Origin: an uncultured Clostridia bacterium
GTDB lineage: Bacteria; Bacillota; Clostridia; Christensenellales; Aristaeellaceae
Assembly: GCA_946538615.1 (NCBI GenBank)
Contig: CAMNGW010000003.1
Location: 1 to 54,851, forward strand
Reading direction: 5' to 3'
DNA length: 54,851 nt
Numbering within the stretch: the stretch's first letter is position 1; every line of letters begins with the position of its first letter. Positions 42,012 through 50,068 of the stretch are shown here, in pieces. A program made the position numbers and the translations under genes. Under the pieces are notes generated by a model. That model was not told where the DNA came from, did not search any database, and saw nothing but the letters and a program-made list of their open reading frames with translations.

Positions 42012-44101
42012 AGGAACCGCTGATCGGACTGTGGTTCGGACATTTCTATTGTCCTGCCTATGATGATAAGCGATACGTGCAGGAATCGCTGGAAAAAATT
42101 GCCGGCCTTGGATTCAATACCGTCGAGATGGACATGAAGGACTGGGAGGACATTCGGGAGAGGGCGCAGGGAAAGGCGGCCAGTCCCTATGTGGACATGG
42201 CAGAGACCATGCTCGCCCTCATGCCGCAGTATGGCCTCAGCCAGATGTTCCTTGCCCTCTACCTGAATGGGGACAACCTTTATCCTTCCATACGGTTCAG
42301 CCCGCCTGTATTCGGAGAGTCTGTCACGAATGCGGATGGAACAGATGGGCGCTGGTACAGGTACTGGTCCGGGAAAGCACAGAAAAGACAGACTGAACAC
42401 GTCAGAGAGCTGATGGAACTGTATGGAGGCAACCATGTCCGTCTGCCGGATGGAAGACTGCCTGTGTGCAGCATGTGGGACCCTGTTGTTGCACCAAGCT
42501 TTGACGGGGACGGCGATGCAAGGTACCGGGATTTTCTCAGAATAAGGTACGGCAGCATAGAAGCATTCAATGCTGCGTACCACACTTCATATACTTCCTT
42601 TGACGGGATAAGCCTTCATGAAGTATGGTACGCAGCCGTGTACGGGGAAAACACCTGCTATACGGCTGAAGAGCGTGAGAGTTTCTCGCCTGCCTTCACC
42701 ATGTGGGCCGACAATATGATCTGGCGCAGCTGCGAGCTGAAAGCTTATTTCGAAGCCATGGAGCAGGAACTGCACAAAGCCGATGCGGAGCTGTACCTTA
42801 TGCCCAATCTCTCGCAGTGGGGACATGTGATCAATATTGACACATCCGCCAAGACAGATATCGGTCTTTGTGAATTATGGGACACGGCCATGCGGGGGAT
42901 CGATATGCGCCCGGTCAGTGCGAGTGTGGACATGTGCCATTATTATTCGCTGCCTGTCACCATTGAAGGGGAGGCGGACCCTTACGTTGTTTCGCTTGCC
43001 CATGCACATATCCGGAGCCTGAACCCGGGAAGGCCCTTTCTTGGGGGTGTCTTCTATGGAAGGTTCCTGTATACGGATATTTACCGGTTCGTGACGCCCG
43101 AGGAGATCATTGGGAGCATAGTTGGCAGCGGGGCGGAAGGGATCATGGCTTATGGCTGGGGCGGCATGGATGACGGAGGGCTGCTGAACCGCATGGACAG
43201 TGCCTTCATGGAATCCCTGAAACGGGGGAATGCATGGGCAAAGCGTGTGATCCCCCATCTGGGGCCGCGCAAGCGCCCGAAAGTCGCCATTCTCTTCCCG
43301 ACGGCCATGGCTCTTCTTGAACCGCTGCGCGTGGAAGGTGCCGGAAAGCGCCGGAACGATCTTCTCGGACTGTACCGGTCACTGTGCGACTGGGGATATT
43401 CGCCGGACATCGTGGAAGCAGATGACCTGAATGAAAACATGCCCTATGATGTGGTCCTTGTTGCCGCGGACGATTGTGCTTTTGCGTGGCACGAACCGGA
43501 GGCAGCGGAACGCTTGAGACAGTATGTTCTCTGCGGCGGAAAGGTGATTCACGGGCCGTATGAGGGTCTTCTGGGAGAGGCTTTTGCATTGGGCGGCACA
43601 GAGATCTCTGAGAGCAGCTACCTTTACATGGGTGAAGGCGGGCTGGCCGGTTCAGAAAAGAGAAAGAGCTATCCGGGCACACCGCTTGCGCTGTGGAAGA
43701 AAAGCGGGAGGAACTGTGTTTCGGAAAGAAGCTTTGGCAGGGGCACGGTGTATTCTGTCGGATTTATGGCAGGCCATCTGATGGCCAGCAGAACGTCTCC
43801 GCATGTCCCTCAGGAGGAGAAGAATGCCGCGCTTTACCCTCTTCCGTTCATGGAGCACCATGTTGTCCGCGATATTGTGCTCTCCTGCAGTGCACCGGCT
43901 TTTCCGGCCATGCGGGACGTGGAATGGCACTGCTTTGAGAGAGGGACAATTGCCATCAACCACCGCTCAACCCCTGTCTCCCTGGTTGGCTTTGAGGTGG
44001 TGGATGCCACCTGGCAGGGAGGGGCTGATTCCATAAGTGGCCATTCCGCAGCCGTTCTCAGGGCTAAGGCAGGAGTCAAGGAACCCGAAGAGAATACATA
44101 A
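42002..44101 (+). CDS. GH42-like TIM-barrel protein with trimerisation-type domain
   Basis: About 699 residues with the general plan of GH42 beta-galactosidases: a TIM barrel (1-400), a glutamine amidotransferase-like domain (about 425-580, RPKVAILFP to GGKVIHGP) and a C-terminal beta domain. A GH42-like FRDFLRIRYGSIEAFN-type stretch, reading YRDFLRIRYG, follows a block where the acid/base NE is normally found, but here the sequence is SMWDPV (D160). The expected MEQ-type nucleophile stretch reads PFLGGVFYGR. Both canonical Glu thus appear absent, so activity and family are uncertain. The ATG follows GGGAGG by 8 nt. No signal peptide. Confidence 0.6.
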   Translation: MQLKEPLIGLWFGHFYCPAYDDKRYVQESLEKIAGLGFNTVEMDMKDWEDIRERAQGKAASPYVDMAETMLALMPQYGLSQMFLALYLNGDNLYPSIRFSPPVFGESVTNADGTDGRWYRYWSGKAQKRQTEHVRELMELYGGNHVRLPDGRLPVCSMWDPVVAPSFDGDGDARYRDFLRIRYGSIEAFNAAYHTSYTSFDGISLHEVWYAAVYGENTCYTAEERESFSPAFTMWADNMIWRSCELKAYFEAMEQELHKADAELYLMPNLSQWGHVINIDTSAKTDIGLCELWDTAMRGIDMRPVSASVDMCHYYSLPVTIEGEADPYVVSLAHAHIRSLNPGRPFLGGVFYGRFLYTDIYRFVTPEEIIGSIVGSGAEGIMAYGWGGMDDGGLLNRMDSAFMESLKRGNAWAKRVIPHLGPRKRPKVAILFPTAMALLEPLRVEGAGKRRNDLLGLYRSLCDWGYSPDIVEADDLNENMPYDVVLVAADDCAFAWHEPEAAERLRQYVLCGGKVIHGPYEGLLGEAFALGGTEISESSYLYMGEGGLAGSEKRKSYPGTPLALWKKSGRNCVSERSFGRGTVYSVGFMAGHLMASRTSPHVPQEEKNAALYPLPFMEHHVVRDIVLSCSAPAFPAMRDVEWHCFERGTIAINHRSTPVSLVGFEVVDATWQGGADSISGHSAAVLRAKAGVKEPEENT

Positions 44102-44129
44102 AGGAAGATTGTTCTGAGGAGTGAGATCT

Positions 44130-44855
44130 GTGCAGGAAATTTGGATTCCGGCTTCGCTTGGCCGTCTTTACGGGGTGCTTCAGGTGCCAGAAGGGGCCCC
44201 TGGGCTCATTATTCTTTCCCATGGCTTCAACGGGTGCCATCTGGGCAACCAGGATTTTGCAGACTATTTTTCTGCGCATGGGTTCGCCACGTTCTGCCTG
44301 GATTTCTGCGGGGGAGGGGCAGGTTCAAAAAGTGATGGCAAGCTGCAGGATATGTCTGTTCTTACAGAGGCAGAGGATCTCAATTGTGTGATTGACTATT
44401 TTCTCCCTGATTTTCCTGATATCTTTTTATGGGGTGCCAGTCAGGGAGGCTTTGTGTCCTCCTATGCGGCAGCCCAACGGCCTGATGATATCCGGGGCCT
44501 TGTCCTGGAATTTCCTGCTTACGTGCTCCAGGATGATGCCAAAAAGCGGGCTGATCCGGATGGGAACTTTCCCGAAACGATCCATGTGATGAATGCTGTG
44601 ATCGGAAGGAAATATCATAAGGATGCCGTATCCTTTGATATCTACGATGTCATAGGAAAGTATACAGGGCCGGTACTTCTTGAACATGGGGACCTGGACG
44701 AGATCGTACCGCTGCGGTACTCCGAGCGGGCACGCGACAGGTTCCGCTCCTGTGAATTTGTCGTCGTCAAAGGACAGGGACATGGCTTCAGAAATGAGGA
44801 GAGGGAAAAAGCCATGGCACGTGAACTGGCTTTTTTCAGGCGTGAATGTCACTGA
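44130..44855 (+). CDS. Alpha/beta hydrolase (serine hydrolase, peptidase S9/esterase-like)
   Basis: About 241 residues with a canonical fold: LSHGFNG oxyanion strand, nucleophile GASQGG (S104), Asp in HGDLDEIVP (D190) and His in KGQGHGF (H218). Such proteins are acyl esterases or peptidases; at the end of a glycosidase operon a sugar-ester hydrolase (acetyl or feruloyl) is a fair guess. The GTG at 44130 is 8 nt after GAGGAG; the GTG at 44121 overlaps the site. The next gene has its own promoter, so this is the last gene of the operon. Confidence 0.82.
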   Translation: MQEIWIPASLGRLYGVLQVPEGAPGLIILSHGFNGCHLGNQDFADYFSAHGFATFCLDFCGGGAGSKSDGKLQDMSVLTEAEDLNCVIDYFLPDFPDIFLWGASQGGFVSSYAAAQRPDDIRGLVLEFPAYVLQDDAKKRADPDGNFPETIHVMNAVIGRKYHKDAVSFDIYDVIGKYTGPVLLEHGDLDEIVPLRYSERARDRFRSCEFVVVKGQGHGFRNEEREKAMARELAFFRRECH

Positions 44856-44883
44856 CCGGTCCTTCTTTTTCTTTGAAGTACAG

Positions 44884-44911
44884 TTGATTGTTTTCCTTCT
44901 GTGTGTATAAT
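44884..44911 (+). promoter_or_regulatory. Probable promoter of the MATE exporter gene
   Basis: TTGATT (44884-44889) and a perfect TATAAT (44906-44911) are separated by 16 bases. The start site would fall near 44918, so a 10-bp hairpin (44917-44939) forms the very 5' end of the transcript. Confidence 0.65.
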
Positions 44912-44916
44912 GGCTA

Positions 44917-44939
44917 ACCGTCCGTCTTTGACGGACGGT
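44917..44939 (+). promoter_or_regulatory. 5'-terminal hairpin in the MATE mRNA leader
   Basis: Perfect arms ACCGTCCGTC and GACGGACGGT (44917-44926, 44930-44939) with a TTT loop, about 30 bases before the start codon. There is no T tract right after it. It may stabilise the mRNA 5' end, or the DNA palindrome at the start site may be a repressor operator. Confidence 0.5.
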
Positions 44940-44966
44940 CCCCAATGGGTTTTACAGGAGGTAAAT

Positions 44967-46358
44967 ATGTCGAATACCCAGAATGAACGTTCAAGGATGC
45001 TGGGCAGCATGCCGATGACAAAACTGGTACCGAAAATATCAGTGCCCATTATGATCAGCATGCTGGTACAGGCACTGTACAATGTGGTGGATTCCATCTT
45101 TGTGGCACGTTTTGACCCTTATGCTCTCACGGCTGTTTCTTTGGCTATGCCGGTGCAGATGCTCATGATTGCGGCCAGCGTTGGTCTGGGTACAGGCATC
45201 AACAGCCTGATTTCCCGGCGACTGGGTGAAAAGCGCAAAGATGAAGCCCGCTCAGCAGCCTGGAACGGCATATTCCTTGAAGTATGCGCGTGTCTGCTGT
45301 TTGTTGTATTTGGAATCTTTTTTGCTACACCTGTCTTTTCTGGGCTCGCTGCCGGTCTTGAAGCGGATGTGCTTCCCGTAGTGTGTGAATACGGGTACGC
45401 TTATCTGGGAACAGTATGTACTTTCAGTTTTGGTGTGTTCATGTCTGTAGTCTTTGAGCGCATGATGCAGTCCACAGGAAATACAACGCTTTCCATGATA
45501 ACACAGCTGAGCGGAGCGTTAACGAATATCATCCTTGACCCGATCATGATCTTTGGCTACCTTGGCTTTCCGCGCATGGGAGCTTTGGGGGCCGCAGTGG
45601 CGACTGTGATCGGACAGTGGGTGAGCATGACGGTGGGCTTTCTCCTTAATCAGCATAAGAATACTGAACTGAAGCTTATCCTGCGGGAGTTCCGCCTGAG
45701 GAAACAGAGCATAAAAGATATTCTCATAGTGGGGATTCCGAGCATTGTCATGCAGGCTATTTCCTCGGTGATGAATGTTCTGCTCAACATCATCCTTGTC
45801 GCCTATGGCTCTGTGGCCGTGAACGTACTTGGCGTGTACTTCAAACTGCAGTCCTTTGTCTTTATGCCCGTCTTTGGCCTGAGCAACGGAATGGTGGCTA
45901 TAGTGGGTTATAATTACGGAGCGAGGCTCAAAGCGCGGGTGTATGAGTCCGTCAAGGTCTGTCTGATCTATGCTGCAGTGATTCTCGGCATTGGCATGCT
46001 GGCCTTTCTGATCATACCGGAAACGCTGCTCTCCCTCTTTGAACAGGAGGGCGGGGATGCGGCGCTTACAGCCATGGGCGTTCCCGCACTGCGCACCATA
46101 TGCCTGTGTTTCCTCATGGCAGCCGGCGGAATCATACTTTCCACTGTCTTTCAGGCGGTCGGGAAGGGAACCTACTCCCTGATCGTTTCGCTTTGCCGCC
46201 AGCTTCTTGTTCTGATCCCTTCTGCATGGCTTCTGAGCATGCTGACACATGATGTCGGGGTCATCTGGTGGAGCTTTGTGATCGCAGAGACAGTATCTCT
46301 TGTGATTTCTGTGCTGTTCTACCGTAAAGTGGACAAGGAAATGCTGCAGGTGCTGTGA
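44967..46358 (+). CDS. MATE family efflux transporter
   Basis: Membrane antiporter that exports drugs or cationic compounds using an ion gradient. The 463-residue protein has about twelve hydrophobic segments in two related halves. The family opening is visible (SVPIMISMLVQALYNVVDSIFVARF), as are AVSLAMPVQMLMIA and later NVLGVYFKLQSFVFMPVFGLSNGM. The ATG at 44967 follows AGGAGG by 6 bases. It is monocistronic, with its own promoter upstream and a bidirectional terminator downstream. Confidence 0.93.
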   Translation: MSNTQNERSRMLGSMPMTKLVPKISVPIMISMLVQALYNVVDSIFVARFDPYALTAVSLAMPVQMLMIAASVGLGTGINSLISRRLGEKRKDEARSAAWNGIFLEVCACLLFVVFGIFFATPVFSGLAAGLEADVLPVVCEYGYAYLGTVCTFSFGVFMSVVFERMMQSTGNTTLSMITQLSGALTNIILDPIMIFGYLGFPRMGALGAAVATVIGQWVSMTVGFLLNQHKNTELKLILREFRLRKQSIKDILIVGIPSIVMQAISSVMNVLLNIILVAYGSVAVNVLGVYFKLQSFVFMPVFGLSNGMVAIVGYNYGARLKARVYESVKVCLIYAAVILGIGMLAFLIIPETLLSLFEQEGGDAALTAMGVPALRTICLCFLMAAGGIILSTVFQAVGKGTYSLIVSLCRQLLVLIPSAWLLSMLTHDVGVIWWSFVIAETVSLVISVLFYRKVDKEMLQVL

Positions 46359-46427
46359 TGCCCGGACAATGTCAGAAGAAAAAACGTATTCCCGGAGAAT
46401 TGTATGGCCCCGGGACCTGCCGTCCAT

Positions 46428-46469
46428 AAAAGAACACTTCCAGGCAATATCCCTGGAAGTGTTCTTTTT
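46428..46469. terminator. Bidirectional terminator between MATE and GH2 genes
   Basis: Perfect 17-bp arms (46428-46444 and 46452-46468) with a 7-nt loop. T tracts lie on both strands, five T ending at 46469 on the plus strand and four A starting at 46428. It serves both convergent genes. Confidence 0.95.
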
Positions 46470-46477
46470 ATGACGGA

Positions 46478-48805
46478 TCACGGCTTGGGAATCAGGGTCA
46501 GATGGCGGTTAATGCCCGCATTCAGTCTGGGATCATTGTGTGTTTTCAGCATCTGTTCAAGCGTTACATCCTTAAAACGTTCAAAACGCTTACTGTTCAG
46601 ATCCATCTGACTTTTTTCTGCTTTCATGAGCACGCAGAGGACTTCCTGAAGGAAAGCACTTGTCCTGTCAGAAGAAGCAAGACATCCGATGGTGTCATAG
46701 ATGCTGTAAAACCCTTCCGGATGTCCCAGAAGATCCTGCAGGTCCTGGCCTTCGGCGTCCCGGATCCATCCGGCTTTCTTTTCATTGCGCTCCCTGACGA
46801 AGGGAAGGGTATAAATCTCCGGTTCTTTTGTGACTTTTTCAAGGCAGGTGCTGTCTGAACAGCTGCCTGCGCGGGCAACAATCTGATTCTTTCCGTCTTT
46901 AAGGGCAACGCTGAAAACAAAAACCTTGTCACCGGCCATGACGCTGTGCAGCCTGCCGTTGACGTACAGGGCAACTTCAGGCAGGTTGGAGTATATGCGC
47001 ACAAGCGTGGTATCTCCTGCACGCTTAGCGTAACGTTTCCCACAAATATGAACCATGGGGTCAGCGTTCCAGTAGGTTTTATAAATGTAATAGGCATCCT
47101 TTTTGATTTTCCGGTCAAGGGTAACCAGACCTTTGTTGTTGCGGCCGGCGACGCCGCCCTCGTTGCGTTCCGCAGCACCGAAATCAAACATGTTCCACAG
47201 GAAACTGCCCCAGATATAAGGCCGACTGGCGAAAACACGGGCAAGCTCCTCATGATAAAGGGCCTGGTACTCTTCAGAGTAGTCCCTGCTTTCAGGGTTG
47301 GCGGAGTGGAAGGAGATGATGCCCTCGCAGCCGTATTCGGAAACGCCCAGGCACCTCTCAGGATGAGCCTGGTGGTACTTGTCCAGCCAGGGGCCATTGT
47401 CCTCCATTTTTCCCACGTACCAGCCCATATAGTGGTTGTAAGCTTCAACATCCGTGATTTCGTGCAGTGCACTGTCCTCGGGCGTGTTTGCCACATGGGC
47501 AAGGGTGGTGAGCCTTGTCGGATCAATGGATTTGACGAGCCTCTCCAGGTCACGGTGGTTCTCGATGAGCTGTTCAGAACTCTGCCCGGCCAGAAGGACC
47601 TCATTGGACAGTCCCCAGAAACAGATACACGGATGATTGTAATTCTGGTAAATGAGCTCCTTCATCTGACTGATGCAGTTTTCGTGCGCTCTGTGATCTT
47701 CGGACATGATGGTGATAAAGGGGATCTCGGCCCAGACCACAAAGCCCAGTTCATCACAGGCGTCATAGAAAGCCTGCGCGTGCTGGTAGTGGGCAAGGCG
47801 GATGGCGTTGGCGCCGAGTTCCTTGATGATGAGCGCATCTTCATAGTGGTCCTCGGTGGCCAAAGCATTGCCCTGGTAGAGCCTGTCCTGGTGCCTGCAC
47901 ACACCGCGCAGCGGCATGGAACGCCCGTTGAGGAAAAATCCGTCGGAGGGCGATACGGAGAAGGTGCGGATGCCCGTGTGGACAGACACTTCATCAATGA
48001 CTTCATTGCGCCGCAGAAGGGACGCAGTCAGAAGATAGAGGTGAGGGGCGTCCGGGCTCCAGAGCAGGGGTGAGGTGAGAAGAAGCTGAACGGATGTGTC
48101 TGAGGGGTCTGCACAGGCGCTGGCGACTTCCTGACCCTCTTCATCTTCGAGGGTATAGAAAATGGTGTTATTTTCATCACATCCCTTTACAAAACTGCGG
48201 ATATCAAGAACAGCTTCATGGTTTTTCAGGAGCTTTGGCGTTGCCATGACGCCCGGGGCACCGTAGAAATCAAGATCAAAATGGGCATCAGGGACACTGA
48301 TCAGGTTCACGCCGCGGTAAAGGCCGCCGTAGAAGGTAAAGTCAGCATGCTGTGGATAAACGTTGGAAGCGTATTCGTTGCTTACACAGATGGCCAGGAG
48401 ATTGTCATCATCCGTGTTGCACAGCGCCGTGATGTCAGCGCGGAAAAGAGAGAAGCCTCCTTCATGGTAGACTGCTTTCTGCCCGTTGACATAAACGGTG
48501 GCCATAAGGGCTGCAGCGGGGACTTCAATGTAAACCCTGCCGCCGGGAAGCGGCTGGGAGGGCGTGCGGAACATACGGTAGTACCAGTAAGTGCCACGGT
48601 CATACTTGCTCATCGGCTTGCCGGACAGATCCCCTTGCGACCAGTCTTCGCTGGCGATGTGGATAGCATGCCCGTCATGTCCATCTACAGCGTTCCAGGA
48701 ATGAGGGAGAGTTACGGGCGTGCCATCTTCCGGAATGCAGGCAGGGTCACAGTCTGCCCGGTGCACAAAGAGCCAGGAATCGTTGATATGCTGCAGGATA
48801 CGCAT
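46478..48805 (-). CDS. Glycoside hydrolase family 2 (beta-galactosidase/beta-glucuronidase-like)
   Basis: Retaining glycosidase of about 775 residues in the GH2 order: sugar-binding jelly roll (about 1-180, with RGTYWYYR and YGGLYRGV), an immunoglobulin-like domain, and a TIM barrel with acid/base E402 in FWGLSNEV and nucleophile E490 in LGVSEYGCEG. Immediately before the barrel RGVCRHQDR marks the conserved GVxxH segment. The C-terminal segment is less recognisable. The ATG at 48805 lies 8 nt after GGAGG; an ATG at 48820 adds five residues. The AraC gene ends 30 bases upstream on the same strand, so they form an operon. Substrate within GH2 is not decidable by sequence. Confidence 0.92.
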   Translation of the reverse strand: MRILQHINDSWLFVHRADCDPACIPEDGTPVTLPHSWNAVDGHDGHAIHIASEDWSQGDLSGKPMSKYDRGTYWYYRMFRTPSQPLPGGRVYIEVPAAALMATVYVNGQKAVYHEGGFSLFRADITALCNTDDDNLLAICVSNEYASNVYPQHADFTFYGGLYRGVNLISVPDAHFDLDFYGAPGVMATPKLLKNHEAVLDIRSFVKGCDENNTIFYTLEDEEGQEVASACADPSDTSVQLLLTSPLLWSPDAPHLYLLTASLLRRNEVIDEVSVHTGIRTFSVSPSDGFFLNGRSMPLRGVCRHQDRLYQGNALATEDHYEDALIIKELGANAIRLAHYQHAQAFYDACDELGFVVWAEIPFITIMSEDHRAHENCISQMKELIYQNYNHPCICFWGLSNEVLLAGQSSEQLIENHRDLERLVKSIDPTRLTTLAHVANTPEDSALHEITDVEAYNHYMGWYVGKMEDNGPWLDKYHQAHPERCLGVSEYGCEGIISFHSANPESRDYSEEYQALYHEELARVFASRPYIWGSFLWNMFDFGAAERNEGGVAGRNNKGLVTLDRKIKKDAYYIYKTYWNADPMVHICGKRYAKRAGDTTLVRIYSNLPEVALYVNGRLHSVMAGDKVFVFSVALKDGKNQIVARAGSCSDSTCLEKVTKEPEIYTLPFVRERNEKKAGWIRDAEGQDLQDLLGHPEGFYSIYDTIGCLASSDRTSAFLQEVLCVLMKAEKSQMDLNSKRFERFKDVTLEQMLKTHNDPRLNAGINRHLTLIPKP

Positions 48806-48835
48806 GGTGTTTTCCTCCATTGCACAGATATGTTT

Positions 48836-49822
48836 TTATTCCAGGGGATCATAGGCGTTGTTGCTGAAGCTGATGTCAGGGAGCTCGGTGGCCGAGAGTG
48901 TGTCGCTGGCCGGAAAAGAGGCAAAGCGATCAGCAAAAGAGATTTCACTTGTCCATCCGACATCATGTTCGCGGGGGCCCGTTCCTTTATCAGTGACAGG
49001 CGGGTGCCCGATATGCTTTGTATAGGAACGGTAAAAGGTTGAATAGTCCGTATAACCGACAGTCAGTGCAACTTCGGAGGCAGACATCCCGCTGATGAGC
49101 AGTTTTTGGGCATAAGACAGACGCTGGGTGGTCACATAATTCATGACGCTTGTATGGAAGTATTTCCTGAAGAGATTATTGAGCTGGGAACGTGAAAGAA
49201 AGAACTGTTCGGAAAGTGAATCGAGCGTGATCTTGTCACTGGGATGGCGGCGGATATAGTCCAGGACGCCGCCAAGTCCCGGCGGGTCATGCTGCGGAAA
49301 AGACGGAAGGGGCCGGGAGGCATCGGATACGGCAATATATAACCGGATCAGTAGGGACTCGAGCAGGACCGGACAGAGAAAATGCTGAGAGGCTTCATCC
49401 CGGCCGGACAGGGCGAGAATGTCATCAAGGTCGGACTGGATATGGAGCCGATCAGCATTTTCAAACATAAAAGGGAGTGTTGCAGTCCCTGAACGCACAG
49501 ATTCCAGAGAAGGCAGAATAGATACGATTTTTTCCTGACGCTCTTTGGCGAAAAAAGCAGGTACAAAGTGGAACGTGTAACGTTCATAGGGCAATTCTGA
49601 CTGTACATGAATGCCGTGCAGCACAGAGGGGGCAATAAGGAGGAGCGTGTGCGGCGAGAGCGTATACTCGGTTCCGTCATAGAGAAACACAAGGTTTCCG
49701 GAGACAAAATAATAGAGTTCATAGCACTTATGCGTATGGATCAGAAAATTGGATGTGGCAGCCCGGCTCTGATGGTGAGAAAAATTGCAGGTGTTTGAAA
49801 CAATCTGTAAAGGCAAGATCAT
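48836..49822 (-). CDS. AraC family transcriptional regulator with cupin sensor domain
   Basis: About 329 residues. The N-terminal cupin-like sensor (about residues 10-100, with IHTHKCYELYYFVSG and APSVLHGI) should bind a sugar. The C-terminal AraC domain has two helix-turn-helix units (ITLDSLSEQFFLSRSQLNNLFRKY, split here as ITLDSLSEQ and LSRSQLNNLF, and VALTVGYTDYSTFYRSYTKHIG, seen as VALTVGY and FYRSYTKH), followed by an unusual 50-residue acidic tail. The ATG at 49822 is close to AGGGG; a TTG at 49816 has better spacing. It is divergent from the binding-protein operon at 50069 and upstream of GH2, and so is a candidate regulator of both. Confidence 0.87.
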   Translation of the reverse strand: MILPLQIVSNTCNFSHHQSRAATSNFLIHTHKCYELYYFVSGNLVFLYDGTEYTLSPHTLLLIAPSVLHGIHVQSELPYERYTFHFVPAFFAKERQEKIVSILPSLESVRSGTATLPFMFENADRLHIQSDLDDILALSGRDEASQHFLCPVLLESLLIRLYIAVSDASRPLPSFPQHDPPGLGGVLDYIRRHPSDKITLDSLSEQFFLSRSQLNNLFRKYFHTSVMNYVTTQRLSYAQKLLISGMSASEVALTVGYTDYSTFYRSYTKHIGHPPVTDKGTGPREHDVGWTSEISFADRFASFPASDTLSATELPDISFSNNAYDPLE

Positions 49823-49885
49823 CACCCCTGTGCAGATTGTCACACAGACTTGGCAATTTGTCCAGCCTAATTGGGCAAAATTTAT

Positions 49886-49914
49886 AAAATAAGGGATAAA
49901 ATCAGTCGGATCAA
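49886..49914 (-). promoter_or_regulatory. Possible promoter of the AraC-GH2 operon
   Basis: On the minus strand TTGATC (49909-49914) and TATTTT (49886-49891) are 17 bases apart. The -10 box is weak, as expected for a regulator gene. It lies in the divergent gap. Confidence 0.4.
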
Positions 49915-49930
49915 ACAACAAAACTGATAT

Positions 49931-49940
49931 TATTGCAATA
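49931..49940. repeat. Palindrome TATTGCAATA in the divergent regulatory gap
   Basis: A perfect 10-base palindrome, with a related ATAATGCAAT at 49951-49960. It lies between the two divergent promoters and could be part of a regulator binding site. Too short to be certain. Confidence 0.3.
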
Positions 49941-49981
49941 TACAGTATTCATAATGCAATGGTGAAACAGATGGCAAACTG

Positions 49982-49987
49982 TATAAT
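49982..49987 (+). promoter_or_regulatory. Probable -10 element of the second LplB/LplC operon
   Basis: A perfect TATAAT. The best -35 candidate, TGGTGA at 49960-49965 with a 16-base spacer, is poor, which fits a promoter that needs an activator such as the divergent AraC protein. Transcription would begin near 49994, giving a leader of about 75 bases. Confidence 0.5.
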
Positions 49988-49995
49988 GCGTATAT

Positions 49996-50008
49996 CGGAA
50001 ACTTTCCG
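49996..50008 (+). promoter_or_regulatory. Palindrome at the presumed start site, candidate operator
   Basis: CGGAAA-C-TTTCCG is a perfect interrupted palindrome of 13 bases just downstream of the TATAAT. Its right half within AAACTTTCCGT recurs at the promoter of the first LplB/LplC operon (33921-33931). Binding here would be expected to repress. Confidence 0.4.
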
Positions 50009-50068
50009 TGCGTTTACATCTCAGCACTCCGGCCGTCCGGAATGCCAATATTGAAGGAGGTAACCTTT

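Noticed and set aside
46946..48073. Open frame of about 375 codons on the plus strand opposite GH2
   Set aside because: Antisense to a clear GH2 enzyme with both catalytic Glu; the product looks random.
50005..50018. cre-like (CcpA) site downstream of the second importer promoter
   Set aside because: Only the right half fits the consensus; at least three changes lie in the left half. The overlapping CGGAAACTTTCCG palindrome explains the region better.
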